Source of the DNA: an uncultured Collinsella sp.
GTDB lineage: Bacteria; Actinomycetota; Coriobacteriia; Coriobacteriales; Coriobacteriaceae
DNA: 18,254 nucleotides
Direction: 5' to 3'
Assembly: GCA_900544225.1 (NCBI GenBank)
Contig: UQUD01000038.1
Coordinates: 1-18,254 of the forward strand
Part shown: positions 1-5,091 of the stretch, in pieces
Position numbering within the stretch: the stretch's first letter is position 1
Layout: each line of letters opens with the position of its first letter
Made by a program: the position numbers and the translations under genes
The notes under the pieces: generated by a model
What the model was told of the DNA's origin: nothing
Databases searched by the model: none
What the model saw: the letters and a program-made list of their open reading frames with translations, nothing else

Positions 1-1
1 C

Positions 2-76
2 TTGCGTTTGGCGGTCAGCCGTCGGCGCGCTTACACCAACATTTCCGACGCGATCTCGTTTGTTAGTGCAAAGTAA
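2..76 (+). CDS. Possible 3' end of a gene entering from the left (partial)
   Basis: One plus-strand frame is open from the window edge to a TAA at 74-76 and reads RLAVSRRRAYTNISDAISF followed by a short tail. The composition is protein-like, and the VSR motif close to the C-terminus recalls the end of LytTR-type DNA-binding domains, but 24 residues are too few to assign a family. If real, it converges on the minus-strand gene ending at 132, which would make the hairpins at 66-125 a shared terminator region. Another frame is also open through most of this stretch, so the call is tentative. Confidence 0.35.
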   Translation: MRLAVSRRRAYTNISDAISFVSAK

Positions 77-125
77 CCTGACCCTTTTGCACCACCACAA
101 AGGTGCCTGGCCCCTTTGTGGTGGT
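66..125. repeat. Two overlapping inverted repeats between convergent gene ends
   Basis: GTGCAAA at 66-72 pairs with TTTGCAC at 86-92. ACCACCACAAAGG at 91-103 pairs perfectly over 13 bases with CCTTTGTGGTGGT at 113-125, leaving a 9-base loop. The two hairpins share bases 91-92, so they exclude each other at the base. No U-run follows either arm on either strand, so this is not a textbook intrinsic terminator. It resembles dispersed REP-type intergenic palindromes, but copy number cannot be seen from one window. Confidence 0.6.
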
Positions 126-131
126 TGGCGG

Positions 132-1277
132 CTAAGCGGTGGGGAGTTCTGACGTGTTAGCCGGCTGCTGCGGCTTGAGGTGGGCGTTGCGCCAGATGAT
201 CTGGATGATGTAGCCGAGCATAAAGACAAAGGCCACGCCGCTGATGAAGCCGCCTACGAGGGGAAGCCCCGTGAGGGCGCCGGCGATCACGCCGCCGATG
301 GCTGCCATGGCGTAGCGGTTCTGGCTGTGTCCGACCATGCGCGCGATCGCGCACCCTGCAAAGGCACTCGATACCAGCGCGATGCCAATAACGCCGCACA
401 TGAGGGCTCCGGCAAGCGATAGACCAGCGATGGAGATAATCAGCAGTAGGACGGCGGGGACGATAGCAATCGTGCCCAGAAGACCGCTCACCCACAGGGG
501 CGTGGGGCGCTGGTGGAGCATGCCGGCGGCGCTGGCGGTGGCGCGCGGAAAGACGAGCTCGAGTAACAGGGCGACAAAGCAGGTCGAGAGTGCCGCGGCG
601 ACGATACCGCCGATGACATCGTTAACGGTGGAGGTATCCTCGTTCTCGGTGCGGTCGATCTTGAGTGCGCCGACCTCGGCTCCCGCGGCGCGCTCGGGGT
701 CCTCGGAGACGTGCGCGTTCACGGTGCCGGTGATGTGGGCGTTCTTGCCCAGGATGAGCTTGTCGGCCCAAACCTCGACATCGCCATCGACGGTGCCGTC
801 GATGGTTACCGTATCGCCCGCGAGCGCTGCCGACTTGGTGGAGCCTCGCAAGGCAACCGTCTCGCCTATCGCGTAGAAACAGTTAGCGGTGCTGTCGGAA
901 TTGAGAACGACATGCTGGCCAGCAACGGTCACGCTGCCATCAACCGTGGTCTTGGCAATGTCGATGGTGCGTGCCGCCAGACGGACGGCGCCGCCCACCG
1001 TGCAGTCGCGGATCGAGAGAGTATCGCCCGTGGCGATGATATCGCGGTCGATGGACGTATCGTCCAAGTTGAGGGCCTGACCTGCCCAGTACAGGTCACC
1101 TTCGACGCCGGACGGATTGGCGTCATTGTCGGTCGCAAGTACGTTGCCTGCGGTGTCCGTGCCGGCGAACGACGCCGTGGGAAGCGCGGTGATCGCCAGA
1201 GCGATGAGCGCGAATGCCATAAGCAGGCAGCGACGCATCTTGTGTGACGGCGCCGCCGCGGTTTGATTGAAAGCCAT
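132..1277 (-). CDS. Bactofilin-like polymer-forming protein with signal peptide and C-terminal membrane domain
   Basis: A 381-residue protein. Residues 14-38 form a signal peptide or membrane anchor: a basic MRR start, a hydrophobic core, and a likely cleavage after SFA at 38. Residues about 60-190 contain short repeats alternating hydrophobic and small residues with Gly turns (such as IDGTVDGDVEVW at 159-170), typical of the right-handed beta-helix of bactofilin/polymer-forming proteins. Residues about 220-361 hold four to five membrane segments (220-243, 262-288, 289-313, 323-361). The ATG at 1277 is chosen because AAAGGAT lies 6 bases upstream; an internal ATG at residue 14 is possible. 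The beta-helix family is known to form filaments or scaffolds; a role in envelope organisation is inference. It is convergent with any plus-strand gene ending near 76 and lies downstream of the TRIC gene. Confidence 0.75.
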   Translation of the reverse strand: MAFNQTAAAPSHKMRRCLLMAFALIALAITALPTASFAGTDTAGNVLATDNDANPSGVEGDLYWAGQALNLDDTSIDRDIIATGDTLSIRDCTVGGAVRLAARTIDIAKTTVDGSVTVAGQHVVLNSDSTANCFYAIGETVALRGSTKSAALAGDTVTIDGTVDGDVEVWADKLILGKNAHITGTVNAHVSEDPERAAGAEVGALKIDRTENEDTSTVNDVIGGIVAAALSTCFVALLLELVFPRATASAAGMLHQRPTPLWVSGLLGTIAIVPAVLLLIISIAGLSLAGALMCGVIGIALVSSAFAGCAIARMVGHSQNRYAMAAIGGVIAGALTGLPLVGGFISGVAFVFMLGYIIQIIWRNAHLKPQQPANTSELPTA

Positions 1278-1289
1278 GGTTGATCCTTT

Positions 1290-1316
1290 TGTTAGGTGTT
1301 CGGCATATACCTAACA
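1290..1316 (-). promoter_or_regulatory. Inverted repeat in the leader of the bactofilin-like gene
   Basis: TGTTAGGT at 1290-1297 pairs with ACCTAACA at 1309-1316, an 8-base stem with an 11-base loop. It sits directly upstream of the Shine-Dalgarno sequence of the 132-1277 gene and is followed by the palindrome GGGTACCC at 1317-1324. It could be an operator or a leader hairpin. No convincing -35/-10 pair was found, so the role is unproven. Confidence 0.4.
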
Positions 1317-1384
1317 GGGTACCCAACGTGCGGGCGCTCTAAAAGAACCTCTCGGTTGCATTTCGAAGGGTCGTGCCGTGCTGT

Positions 1385-2074
1385 CTACTTTTTGCGGTGC
1401 AAAAAGCGCGCGATGTCCTCTTCGGTGGGGCTTTTGATGTCAAAGCGCAGCGAGAGCCAGCGCAGACCCATGGTCACGACAACGCATACGACCAGCGCGG
1501 CGACATTGCTCATGATGCCACTCATAACGAGACACACATAGCTTGTCGATCCGGCGATGGCCGCGATGGCATAAAAGTTAGTGCGTTGGAAAATGCCCGG
1601 AACCACGCCCATAAAGCCGTCGCGCAGCATGCCGCCGCCCACCGCGGTGAAAAAGCCCATCATGATGCACACCGCCGGTGCAAAGCCGTAAACCAGCGCC
1701 TTGTCTGCGCCGGTTGCCGCATAGATGCCGACCGAGATGATGTCGAGCAAGGGGATGAGTTTTTCGGGCTTGTCGACGATTGCCGGGAAAATGTAGATGA
1801 TGGCTGCCGTGGCGATGGAGAGCGGCAGCGCCATTGGCTGGTTGAGGATGTAGACGTTGCCCACCTGCAGCGTCATATCGCGCAAAAGACCGCCGCCCAG
1901 ACCGCAGACCACCGCGAGCGCAACTGCACCCACCAGGTCGAGCTTGTGCTCGCGCGCAACCAGCACACCCGAGATCGATGCAGCGACAACAGCGAACATC
2001 TCGAGCCAAAACGGAATGGCGACCATGGCATCCGATGCATGCGAGGTAATGGTCATAGCGGCGACGACGGGCAA
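1385..2074 (-). CDS. TRIC/UPF0126 family membrane protein (trimeric intracellular cation channel homologue)
   Basis: A 229-residue, very hydrophobic protein built as two similar halves (about 22-105 and 112-205). Each half has the family hallmark GGG-x-x-RD: GLGGGLLRD at 58-66 and AVGGGMLRD at 144-152. Bacterial members form homotrimeric monovalent-cation channels in the inner membrane; the physiological role in most bacteria is unclear. The start is a TTG at 2074, chosen because AAAGGA lies 7 bases upstream; an in-frame ATG at residue 7 lacks such spacing. The C-terminus is short, basic and cytoplasmic-looking (HRKK). It precedes the bactofilin-like gene on the same strand with a 107-base gap, so co-transcription is possible. 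Confidence 0.9.
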   Translation of the reverse strand: MPVVAAMTITSHASDAMVAIPFWLEMFAVVAASISGVLVAREHKLDLVGAVALAVVCGLGGGLLRDMTLQVGNVYILNQPMALPLSIATAAIIYIFPAIVDKPEKLIPLLDIISVGIYAATGADKALVYGFAPAVCIMMGFFTAVGGGMLRDGFMGVVPGIFQRTNFYAIAAIAGSTSYVCLVMSGIMSNVAALVVCVVVTMGLRWLSLRFDIKSPTEEDIARFLHRKK

Positions 2075-2240
2075 GATGGGGTCCTTTGGGTTGTGGGTTT
2101 AGACAATGCCCGTACATAGTACATGGTTGGTGGGCGTGGCGACCCTATTGCTCGGTAAACGGTTGGGATCGGGTGGGGGCGTAGGTCCCATGTTTGGGGA
2201 TCTGGACTGATGCTGAACGCGATGGGGGCGTGGCTGAATA

Positions 2241-2379
2241 GGAGGGATATTCAAATTTTGAGCTTTGCTCAAAATTTATCCGGTCGGCTTACGCCGACCG
2301 CGCTGCGCTAAAAACGCGCCACGGGCGCGTTTTCTTTACGCGTCGCGCCCTGACGGGTTCGAATCCCTCCTCCTCCGCC
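2241..2379 (+). repeat. Clustered hairpin element ending in a tRNA-Ser 3' sequence
   Basis: Within the gene-free stretch 2075-2443 there are three perfect hairpins in a row: AAATTTTGAGC/GCTCAAAATTT (2253-2263 and 2267-2277, 3-base loop), CGGTCGGC/GCCGACCG (2281-2288 and 2293-2300), and AAAACGCGCC/GGCGCGTTTT (2311-2320 and 2324-2333). GGAGGGAT at 2241-2248 pairs with ATCCCTCC at 2363-2370, enclosing them. Bases 2355-2379 are identical to the last 25 bases before the final A of the neighbouring tRNA-Ser(CGA), but on the opposite strand. It could be a non-coding RNA, a non-autonomous mobile element or an integration scar. I see nothing in 2075-2240 beyond the upstream region of the TRIC gene. 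Confidence 0.5.
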
Positions 2380-2400
2380 GTATTTGCTTGTTAGAGACTC

Positions 2401-2432
2401 AAAACAAAAAAGCTCCCATTCTTGGGAGCTTT
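2401..2432 (-). terminator. Intrinsic terminator after tRNA-Ser(CGA)
   Basis: AAAGCTCCCA at 2409-2418 pairs perfectly with TGGGAGCTTT at 2423-2432 around a 4-base loop. Read on the minus strand, the stem is followed by TTTTTGTTTT (2410 down to 2401). This is a classic Rho-independent terminator starting 12 bases beyond the tRNA 3' end. Confidence 0.92.
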
Positions 2433-2443
2433 CTCAACCAAAA

Positions 2444-2534
2444 TGGCGGAGGAGGAGGGATTCGAACCCTCGTGACCTTATACAGGCCAAACGGTTTTCG
2501 AGACCGCCGCATTCAACCACTCTGCCACCCCTCC
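2444..2534 (-). tRNA. tRNA-Ser(CGA)
   Basis: A 91-base gene with a long variable arm typical of serine tRNAs. The acceptor strands GGAGGGG and CTCCTCC pair with one G-U, the discriminator is G, and CCA is encoded. The T-arm is GAGGG-TTCGAAT-CCCTC. The anticodon loop CTCGAAA gives anticodon CGA, reading UCG. It lies downstream of tRNA-Ser(GGA) on the same strand, with an intervening terminator. Confidence 0.98.
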
Positions 2535-2542
2535 GCGTGGGG

Positions 2543-2573
2543 TAAAAACAAAGCAGGCTCGAAGGCCTGCTTT
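2543..2573 (-). terminator. Intrinsic terminator after tRNA-Ser(GGA)
   Basis: AAAGCAGGC at 2550-2558 pairs perfectly with GCCTGCTTT at 2565-2573 around a 6-base loop. On the minus strand it is followed by a T-rich run (TTTGTTTTT, 2552 down to 2544). It lies between the two tRNA genes, so expression of the distal tRNA-Ser(CGA) depends on read-through or on a promoter not recognised here. Confidence 0.88.
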
Positions 2574-2582
2574 GGAATTAAC

Positions 2583-2673
2583 TGGCGGAGAGTCAGGGAT
2601 TTGAACCCTGGAGACGCTTTTGACGCCTACACGATTTCCAATCGTGCTCCTTCGGCCACTCGGACAACTCTCC
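2583..2673 (-). tRNA. tRNA-Ser(GGA)
   Basis: A 91-base gene with the long class II variable arm. Acceptor strands GGAGAGT and ACTCTCC pair perfectly, the discriminator is G, and CCA is encoded. The anticodon stem CACGA/TCGTG encloses loop TTGGAAA, giving anticodon GGA, reading UCC and UCU. A good promoter lies immediately upstream. Confidence 0.98.
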
Positions 2674-2689
2674 GTTAAATGCGAAAGTC

Positions 2690-2717
2690 AGTATACACGA
2701 GGAATCGCAAAGTGCAA
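2690..2717 (-). promoter_or_regulatory. Promoter of the tRNA-Ser genes
   Basis: On the minus strand, TTGCAC (2717-2712) and TATACT (2695-2690) are separated by 16 bases, close to the sigma-70/HrdB-type consensus. The predicted start, about 7 bases beyond the -10 box, would lie about 10 bases before the tRNA-Ser(GGA) 5' end at 2673, as expected for a short tRNA leader. Confidence 0.7.
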
Positions 2718-3078
2718 ACAGAAAAGTTGGCATTTTTTAAAACGCTCGGCCGCGCTTGGCGTTGCAGTGGGGTTTGAGGTGCCAAAAAAACGGCTTCCGA
2801 CCAGCGTGGTTGATCAACTCAATTGTTCAAAAGGGGTATTCATAAGCGACTTGGTAATGAATTTAAAAATCTTTGGGTGGTGCTGTGGACCGCTGGTATG
2901 CATTTTGCGACCACAGCCTTGTGCCCGTTGACCTGCGGCTTGGCTCAGCTTGTCCCCGCGGCATCGTATCTTGTCCACAAATCCGTCAAGCTCTTGGTCG
3001 GCATTTGGTTGGAATGCGCATGAAACGTGGTGCGAGCATGGGCATATGTGGAGGTCATGAGGTTGTAGCTGCATATTC
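2718..3078. other. Gene-free divergent region with a perfect DnaA box
   Basis: No credible gene is seen here: short open frames lack ribosome binding sites and protein-like composition. The region separates minus-strand tRNA genes from the plus-strand rpsF operon. It contains TTGTCCACA at 2971-2979, identical to the preferred actinobacterial DnaA box, and weaker TCCACA-containing matches on the other strand at 2884-2892 and about 3045-3053. There is a 10-base palindrome GTTGATCAAC at 2809-2818 and an AT-rich patch around 2835-2873. Two or three boxes are too few to call an origin. Confidence 0.45.
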
Positions 3079-3107
3079 TTGCGGCCTGGGAGGTTGAAAG
3101 ATATTAT
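3079..3107 (+). promoter_or_regulatory. Candidate promoter of the rpsF operon
   Basis: TTGCGG at 3079-3084 and TATTAT at 3102-3107 are separated by 17 bases. The -10 box matches 5 of 6 consensus positions, the -35 box only the TTG. The predicted start near 3114 gives a leader of about 65 bases before rpsF. Confidence 0.5.
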
Positions 3108-3123
3108 TACTAAGTCTTTTCCT

Positions 3124-3152
3124 GCTTCAGGCGCACCTTCACGACCTGAAGC
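3124..3152 (+). promoter_or_regulatory. Leader hairpin before rpsF, candidate S6:S18 autoregulatory element
   Basis: GCTTCAGG at 3124-3131 pairs perfectly with CCTGAAGC at 3145-3152 around a 13-base loop. No U-run follows, so it is not a terminator. An mRNA motif bound by the S6:S18 complex is known upstream of rpsF in many bacteria; this hairpin is in the right place, but I cannot confirm a match to that motif. Confidence 0.45.
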
Positions 3153-3178
3153 CACATTTGCCCAGAGGAGGTGACAAT

Positions 3179-3472
3179 ATGAAGGCTTATGAACTGCTGT
3201 TCTTTGTTGACCCGTCGCTCGACCCCGAGACTCGTCTCGCTGTTATGAAGCGTATCGATACCACGATCGCTGAGGGCGCTGGCAAGGTCGACTCCGTTGA
3301 CGAGTGGGGCAAGCGCAAGCTCGCCTACGAGATCAACGACCTCACCGATGGTGACTACACCCTCATCAACTTCCACGCAGATCCTACCCAGATCGCCGAG
3401 CTTGATCGCGTCCTGCGCATCACCGACGCTGTGGTCCGCCACATGATCGTCCGTCGCGACGACCAGGAGTAA
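3179..3472 (+). CDS. rpsF: 30S ribosomal protein S6 (bS6)
   Basis: A 97-residue protein of normal length for bS6, starting MKAYELLFFVDPSL and containing the typical WGKRKLAYEINDLTDGDYTLINF segment in the middle. bS6 binds the central domain of 16S rRNA next to bS18 in the small-subunit platform. The ATG at 3179 is chosen because AGAGGAGG ends 7 bases upstream; a TTG at 3158 in the same frame would place that sequence inside the coding region. It is the first gene of rpsF-ssb-rpsR-rplI. The downstream gap to ssb is 48 bases. Confidence 0.98.
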   Translation: MKAYELLFFVDPSLDPETRLAVMKRIDTTIAEGAGKVDSVDEWGKRKLAYEINDLTDGDYTLINFHADPTQIAELDRVLRITDAVVRHMIVRRDDQE

Positions 3473-3520
3473 GACTGTCGTTTTGGACTGGGCTTGTGCC
3501 CCAAGAGGAAGTAGTGAGTT

Positions 3521-3973
3521 ATGAGCATCAATCGAGTGAACATCACCGGTAACCTCACCCGCGATCCCGAGCTGCGCGCCACCGCCGGCGGAACCCAGGT
3601 TCTGTCCTTTGGCGTCGCCGTGAACGATCGTCGCCGCAACGCGCAGACTGGCGAGTGGGAGGACTATCCCAACTTTGTCGACTGCACCATGTTCGGCACC
3701 CGCGCCGAGGCCGTGAGCCGTTTCCTGGCAAAGGGAAACAAGGTCGCGATCGAGGGCAAGCTGCGCTACAGCTCTTGGGAGCGCGACGGCCAGCGCCGGA
3801 GCAAACTTGAGGTCATCGTCGATGAGATCGAGTTTATGAGCTCCCGTGGTGGCCAGGGTGGCTACGATCAGGGCGGTTACGCCCCCGCAGCTTCCGCGCC
3901 CGCAGCACGTCCTGCCGCACCGGTGGCTACGCCGCCCGCGGTCGACGTCTACGATGAGGACATCCCGTTCTAA
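3521..3973 (+). CDS. ssb: Single-stranded DNA-binding protein
   Basis: A 150-residue SSB. The N-terminal OB fold (about 1-107) starts MSINRVNITGNLTRDPELR and contains the WEDYPNFVDCTMFG strand and the SWERDGQRRSKLEV strand that contact single-stranded DNA. A Gly/Ala/Pro-rich flexible linker (about 108-143) follows. The C-terminal acidic tip DEDIPF, which recruits replication and repair partners, is intact. It acts as a tetramer at replication forks. Its position between rpsF and rpsR is the usual bacterial arrangement and couples its expression to ribosomal protein synthesis. Confidence 0.98.
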   Translation: MSINRVNITGNLTRDPELRATAGGTQVLSFGVAVNDRRRNAQTGEWEDYPNFVDCTMFGTRAEAVSRFLAKGNKVAIEGKLRYSSWERDGQRRSKLEVIVDEIEFMSSRGGQGGYDQGGYAPAASAPAARPAAPVATPPAVDVYDEDIPF

Positions 3974-4000
3974 GGGTTGTTCACCTATTTTTGAGTGAGA

Positions 4001-4026
4001 GGCGGCTTCGGTTCGCCGAAGTTGCC
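4001..4026 (+). promoter_or_regulatory. Hairpin between ssb and rpsR
   Basis: GGCGGCTTCGG at 4001-4011 pairs with CCGAAGTTGCC at 4016-4026, including two G-U pairs, around a TTCG loop. It ends 4 bases before the rpsR Shine-Dalgarno GAAAGG (4031-4036) and has no U-run. It may be a processing, stabilising or translational control site; this is inference. Confidence 0.45.
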
Positions 4027-4045
4027 AAATGAAAGGTATTTTGAC

Positions 4046-4312
4046 ATGGCTAATGATTTTTCTGCACGTCAGCCGCGTCGTAAGTACTGCCAGTTCTGCA
4101 AGGAGAACACTGAGTTCATCGACTATAAGGACACTCAGCTTCTCCGTAAGTACATGACCGACCGTGGCAAGATCAAGCCCCGTCGCGTCACTGGCGCTTG
4201 CACGCAGCATCAGCATGACATCGCCAACGCCATCAAGCGCGCCCGCGAGATGGCTCTCCTGCCGTACACCGTCCCCGTGGTTTCCTCTCGTGGCAACCGC
4301 GACCGCGGCTAA
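4046..4312 (+). CDS. rpsR: 30S ribosomal protein S18 (bS18), cysteine-containing form
   Basis: An 88-residue bS18 with the usual core (RRKYCQFCKEN, YKDTQLLRKYMTDRGKIKPRRVTG). It has C15-x2-C18 and a later C52 with H55 and H57, the potential zinc-binding pattern of the so-called C+ paralogue, whereas zinc-independent forms lack these cysteines. It binds with bS6 to 16S rRNA. The ATG at 4046 is chosen because GAAAGG lies 9 bases upstream; an in-frame upstream extension from 3995 crosses the ssb-rpsR hairpin and is not family-like. The gap to rplI is 15 bases. Confidence 0.97.
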   Translation: MANDFSARQPRRKYCQFCKENTEFIDYKDTQLLRKYMTDRGKIKPRRVTGACTQHQHDIANAIKRAREMALLPYTVPVVSSRGNRDRG

Positions 4313-4327
4313 GAAGGGAGACACATC

Positions 4328-4867
4328 ATGAAGGTTATTCTTCTCGATGAGATCAAGGGCAAGGGCGGCGAGGGTGACGTCGTAGAGGTCGCTCAGGGTT
4401 ACGCTGAGAACTTCCTGTTCCCCAAGAAGCTCGCTGTTGCCGCCACCAAGGGCAACCTCAAGCAGCTTGACGAGCGTCGCAACAACATCGCCAAGCGCGA
4501 GGCCGTCCGTCTGGCTACTGCCAACGAGACCAAGGCTGCCTTCGAGGGCAAGACGGTCACCGTTGACGTCAAGGTCGGCGACGAGGGCATCCTCTTTGGC
4601 TCCGTTACCGCCGCTATGGTCGCTGACGCCATCAAGGCTCAGCTCGGTATGGACATCGACCGCAAGCGCGTCGAGCTCGGTAAGCCCATCAAGGTTGCCG
4701 GTGCCCACACCGTTGCCATCTCGCTGTACCGCGAGATCAAGGCCGAGGTTGTCGTTCTCGTCGGCGTTACCGCCGAGGAGCTCGCTGCCGAGGCTGAGGT
4801 CGAGGAGGCCGCTGAGGTCGCCGAGGCCGAGACCGCCGAGGTCGAGACTGAGGCTGCTGCCGAGTAG
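4328..4867 (+). CDS. rplI: 50S ribosomal protein L9 (bL9) with acidic C-terminal tail
   Basis: A 179-residue bL9. The N-terminal rRNA-binding domain (about 1-50) has the standard MKVILLDEIKGKG and GYAENFLFPKKLA motifs; a central helix and the C-terminal domain extend to about residue 148. The remaining 31 residues (149-179) consist only of Ala, Glu, Val, Thr and Leu, an acidic tail beyond the usual length of about 150. L9 binds 23S rRNA near the L1 stalk and supports frame maintenance. AAGGGAG lies upstream of the ATG. It is the last gene of the operon, followed by a strong terminator. Confidence 0.97.
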   Translation: MKVILLDEIKGKGGEGDVVEVAQGYAENFLFPKKLAVAATKGNLKQLDERRNNIAKREAVRLATANETKAAFEGKTVTVDVKVGDEGILFGSVTAAMVADAIKAQLGMDIDRKRVELGKPIKVAGAHTVAISLYREIKAEVVVLVGVTAEELAAEAEVEEAAEVAEAETAEVETEAAAE

Positions 4868-4899
4868 CATTTGCTGCAACGCAACAATCTTGTTCTAAG

Positions 4900-4937
4900 A
4901 AGGGCGCTCTGGGAAACCAGGGCGCCCTTTTGTTTTT
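4900..4937 (+). terminator. Intrinsic terminator of the rpsF-ssb-rpsR-rplI operon
   Basis: A stem from 4900-4912 to 4917-4929 (core GGGCGC/GCGCCC, one T-G pair, then CTGG/CCAG) is closed by a GAAA tetraloop at 4913-4916. It is followed by TTTTGTTTTTT. A textbook Rho-independent terminator 33 bases after the rplI stop. Confidence 0.96.
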
Positions 4938-4956
4938 TGCGCTGAGTGAGTGTCAT

Positions 4957-4998
4957 GGTGAACGTTGCGTCGAAGTCCTATATACAGGACCGTTCATC
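4957..4998 (+). promoter_or_regulatory. Nested inverted repeat upstream of dnaB
   Basis: An outer arm GGTGAACG (4957-4964) pairs with CGTTCATC (4991-4998) with one G-U, and an inner GTCCT (4975-4979) pairs with AGGAC (4986-4990) around ATATAC. A 10-base bulge separates the left arms. TATATA at the centre could be a -10 box with a poor -35, so this may be an operator over a weak promoter. Confidence 0.35.
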
Positions 4999-5049
4999 CG
5001 TTTGGTTCGGTGATGATTGGCGGCGCGCGGCGCGTTTTGGGACCGTGGC

Positions 5050-5058
5050 TGATACTAT
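5050..5058 (+). promoter_or_regulatory. Candidate extended -10 promoter of dnaB
   Basis: TG-A-TACTAT at 5050-5058 fits the extended -10 pattern (TGn followed by TAnnnT). No good -35 box precedes it, which is acceptable for extended -10 promoters. The predicted start near 5065 leaves about 27 bases before the dnaB start. Confidence 0.4.
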
Positions 5059-5091
5059 GGATGCTCGCAAGCGATATGAATGAGGATGCTC

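Noticed and set aside
1333..1358. A minus-strand terminator after the TRIC gene (AACC-GAGA-GGTT followed by CTTTT)
   Set aside because: The stem has only four pairs, too weak to support.
2265..2678. Plus-strand open frame of 137 codons
   Set aside because: It runs through two tRNA genes and two terminators in antisense and has no ribosome binding site.
2823..3097. Short plus-strand open frames before rpsF
   Set aside because: They lack ribosome binding sites and protein-like composition and overlap each other; the stretch is better read as intergenic.
2674..3178. Calling this region the chromosomal origin
   Set aside because: Only one perfect DnaA box and two weak ones are visible, and dnaA/dnaN are not in the window. 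It is kept as a finding, not an annotated origin.
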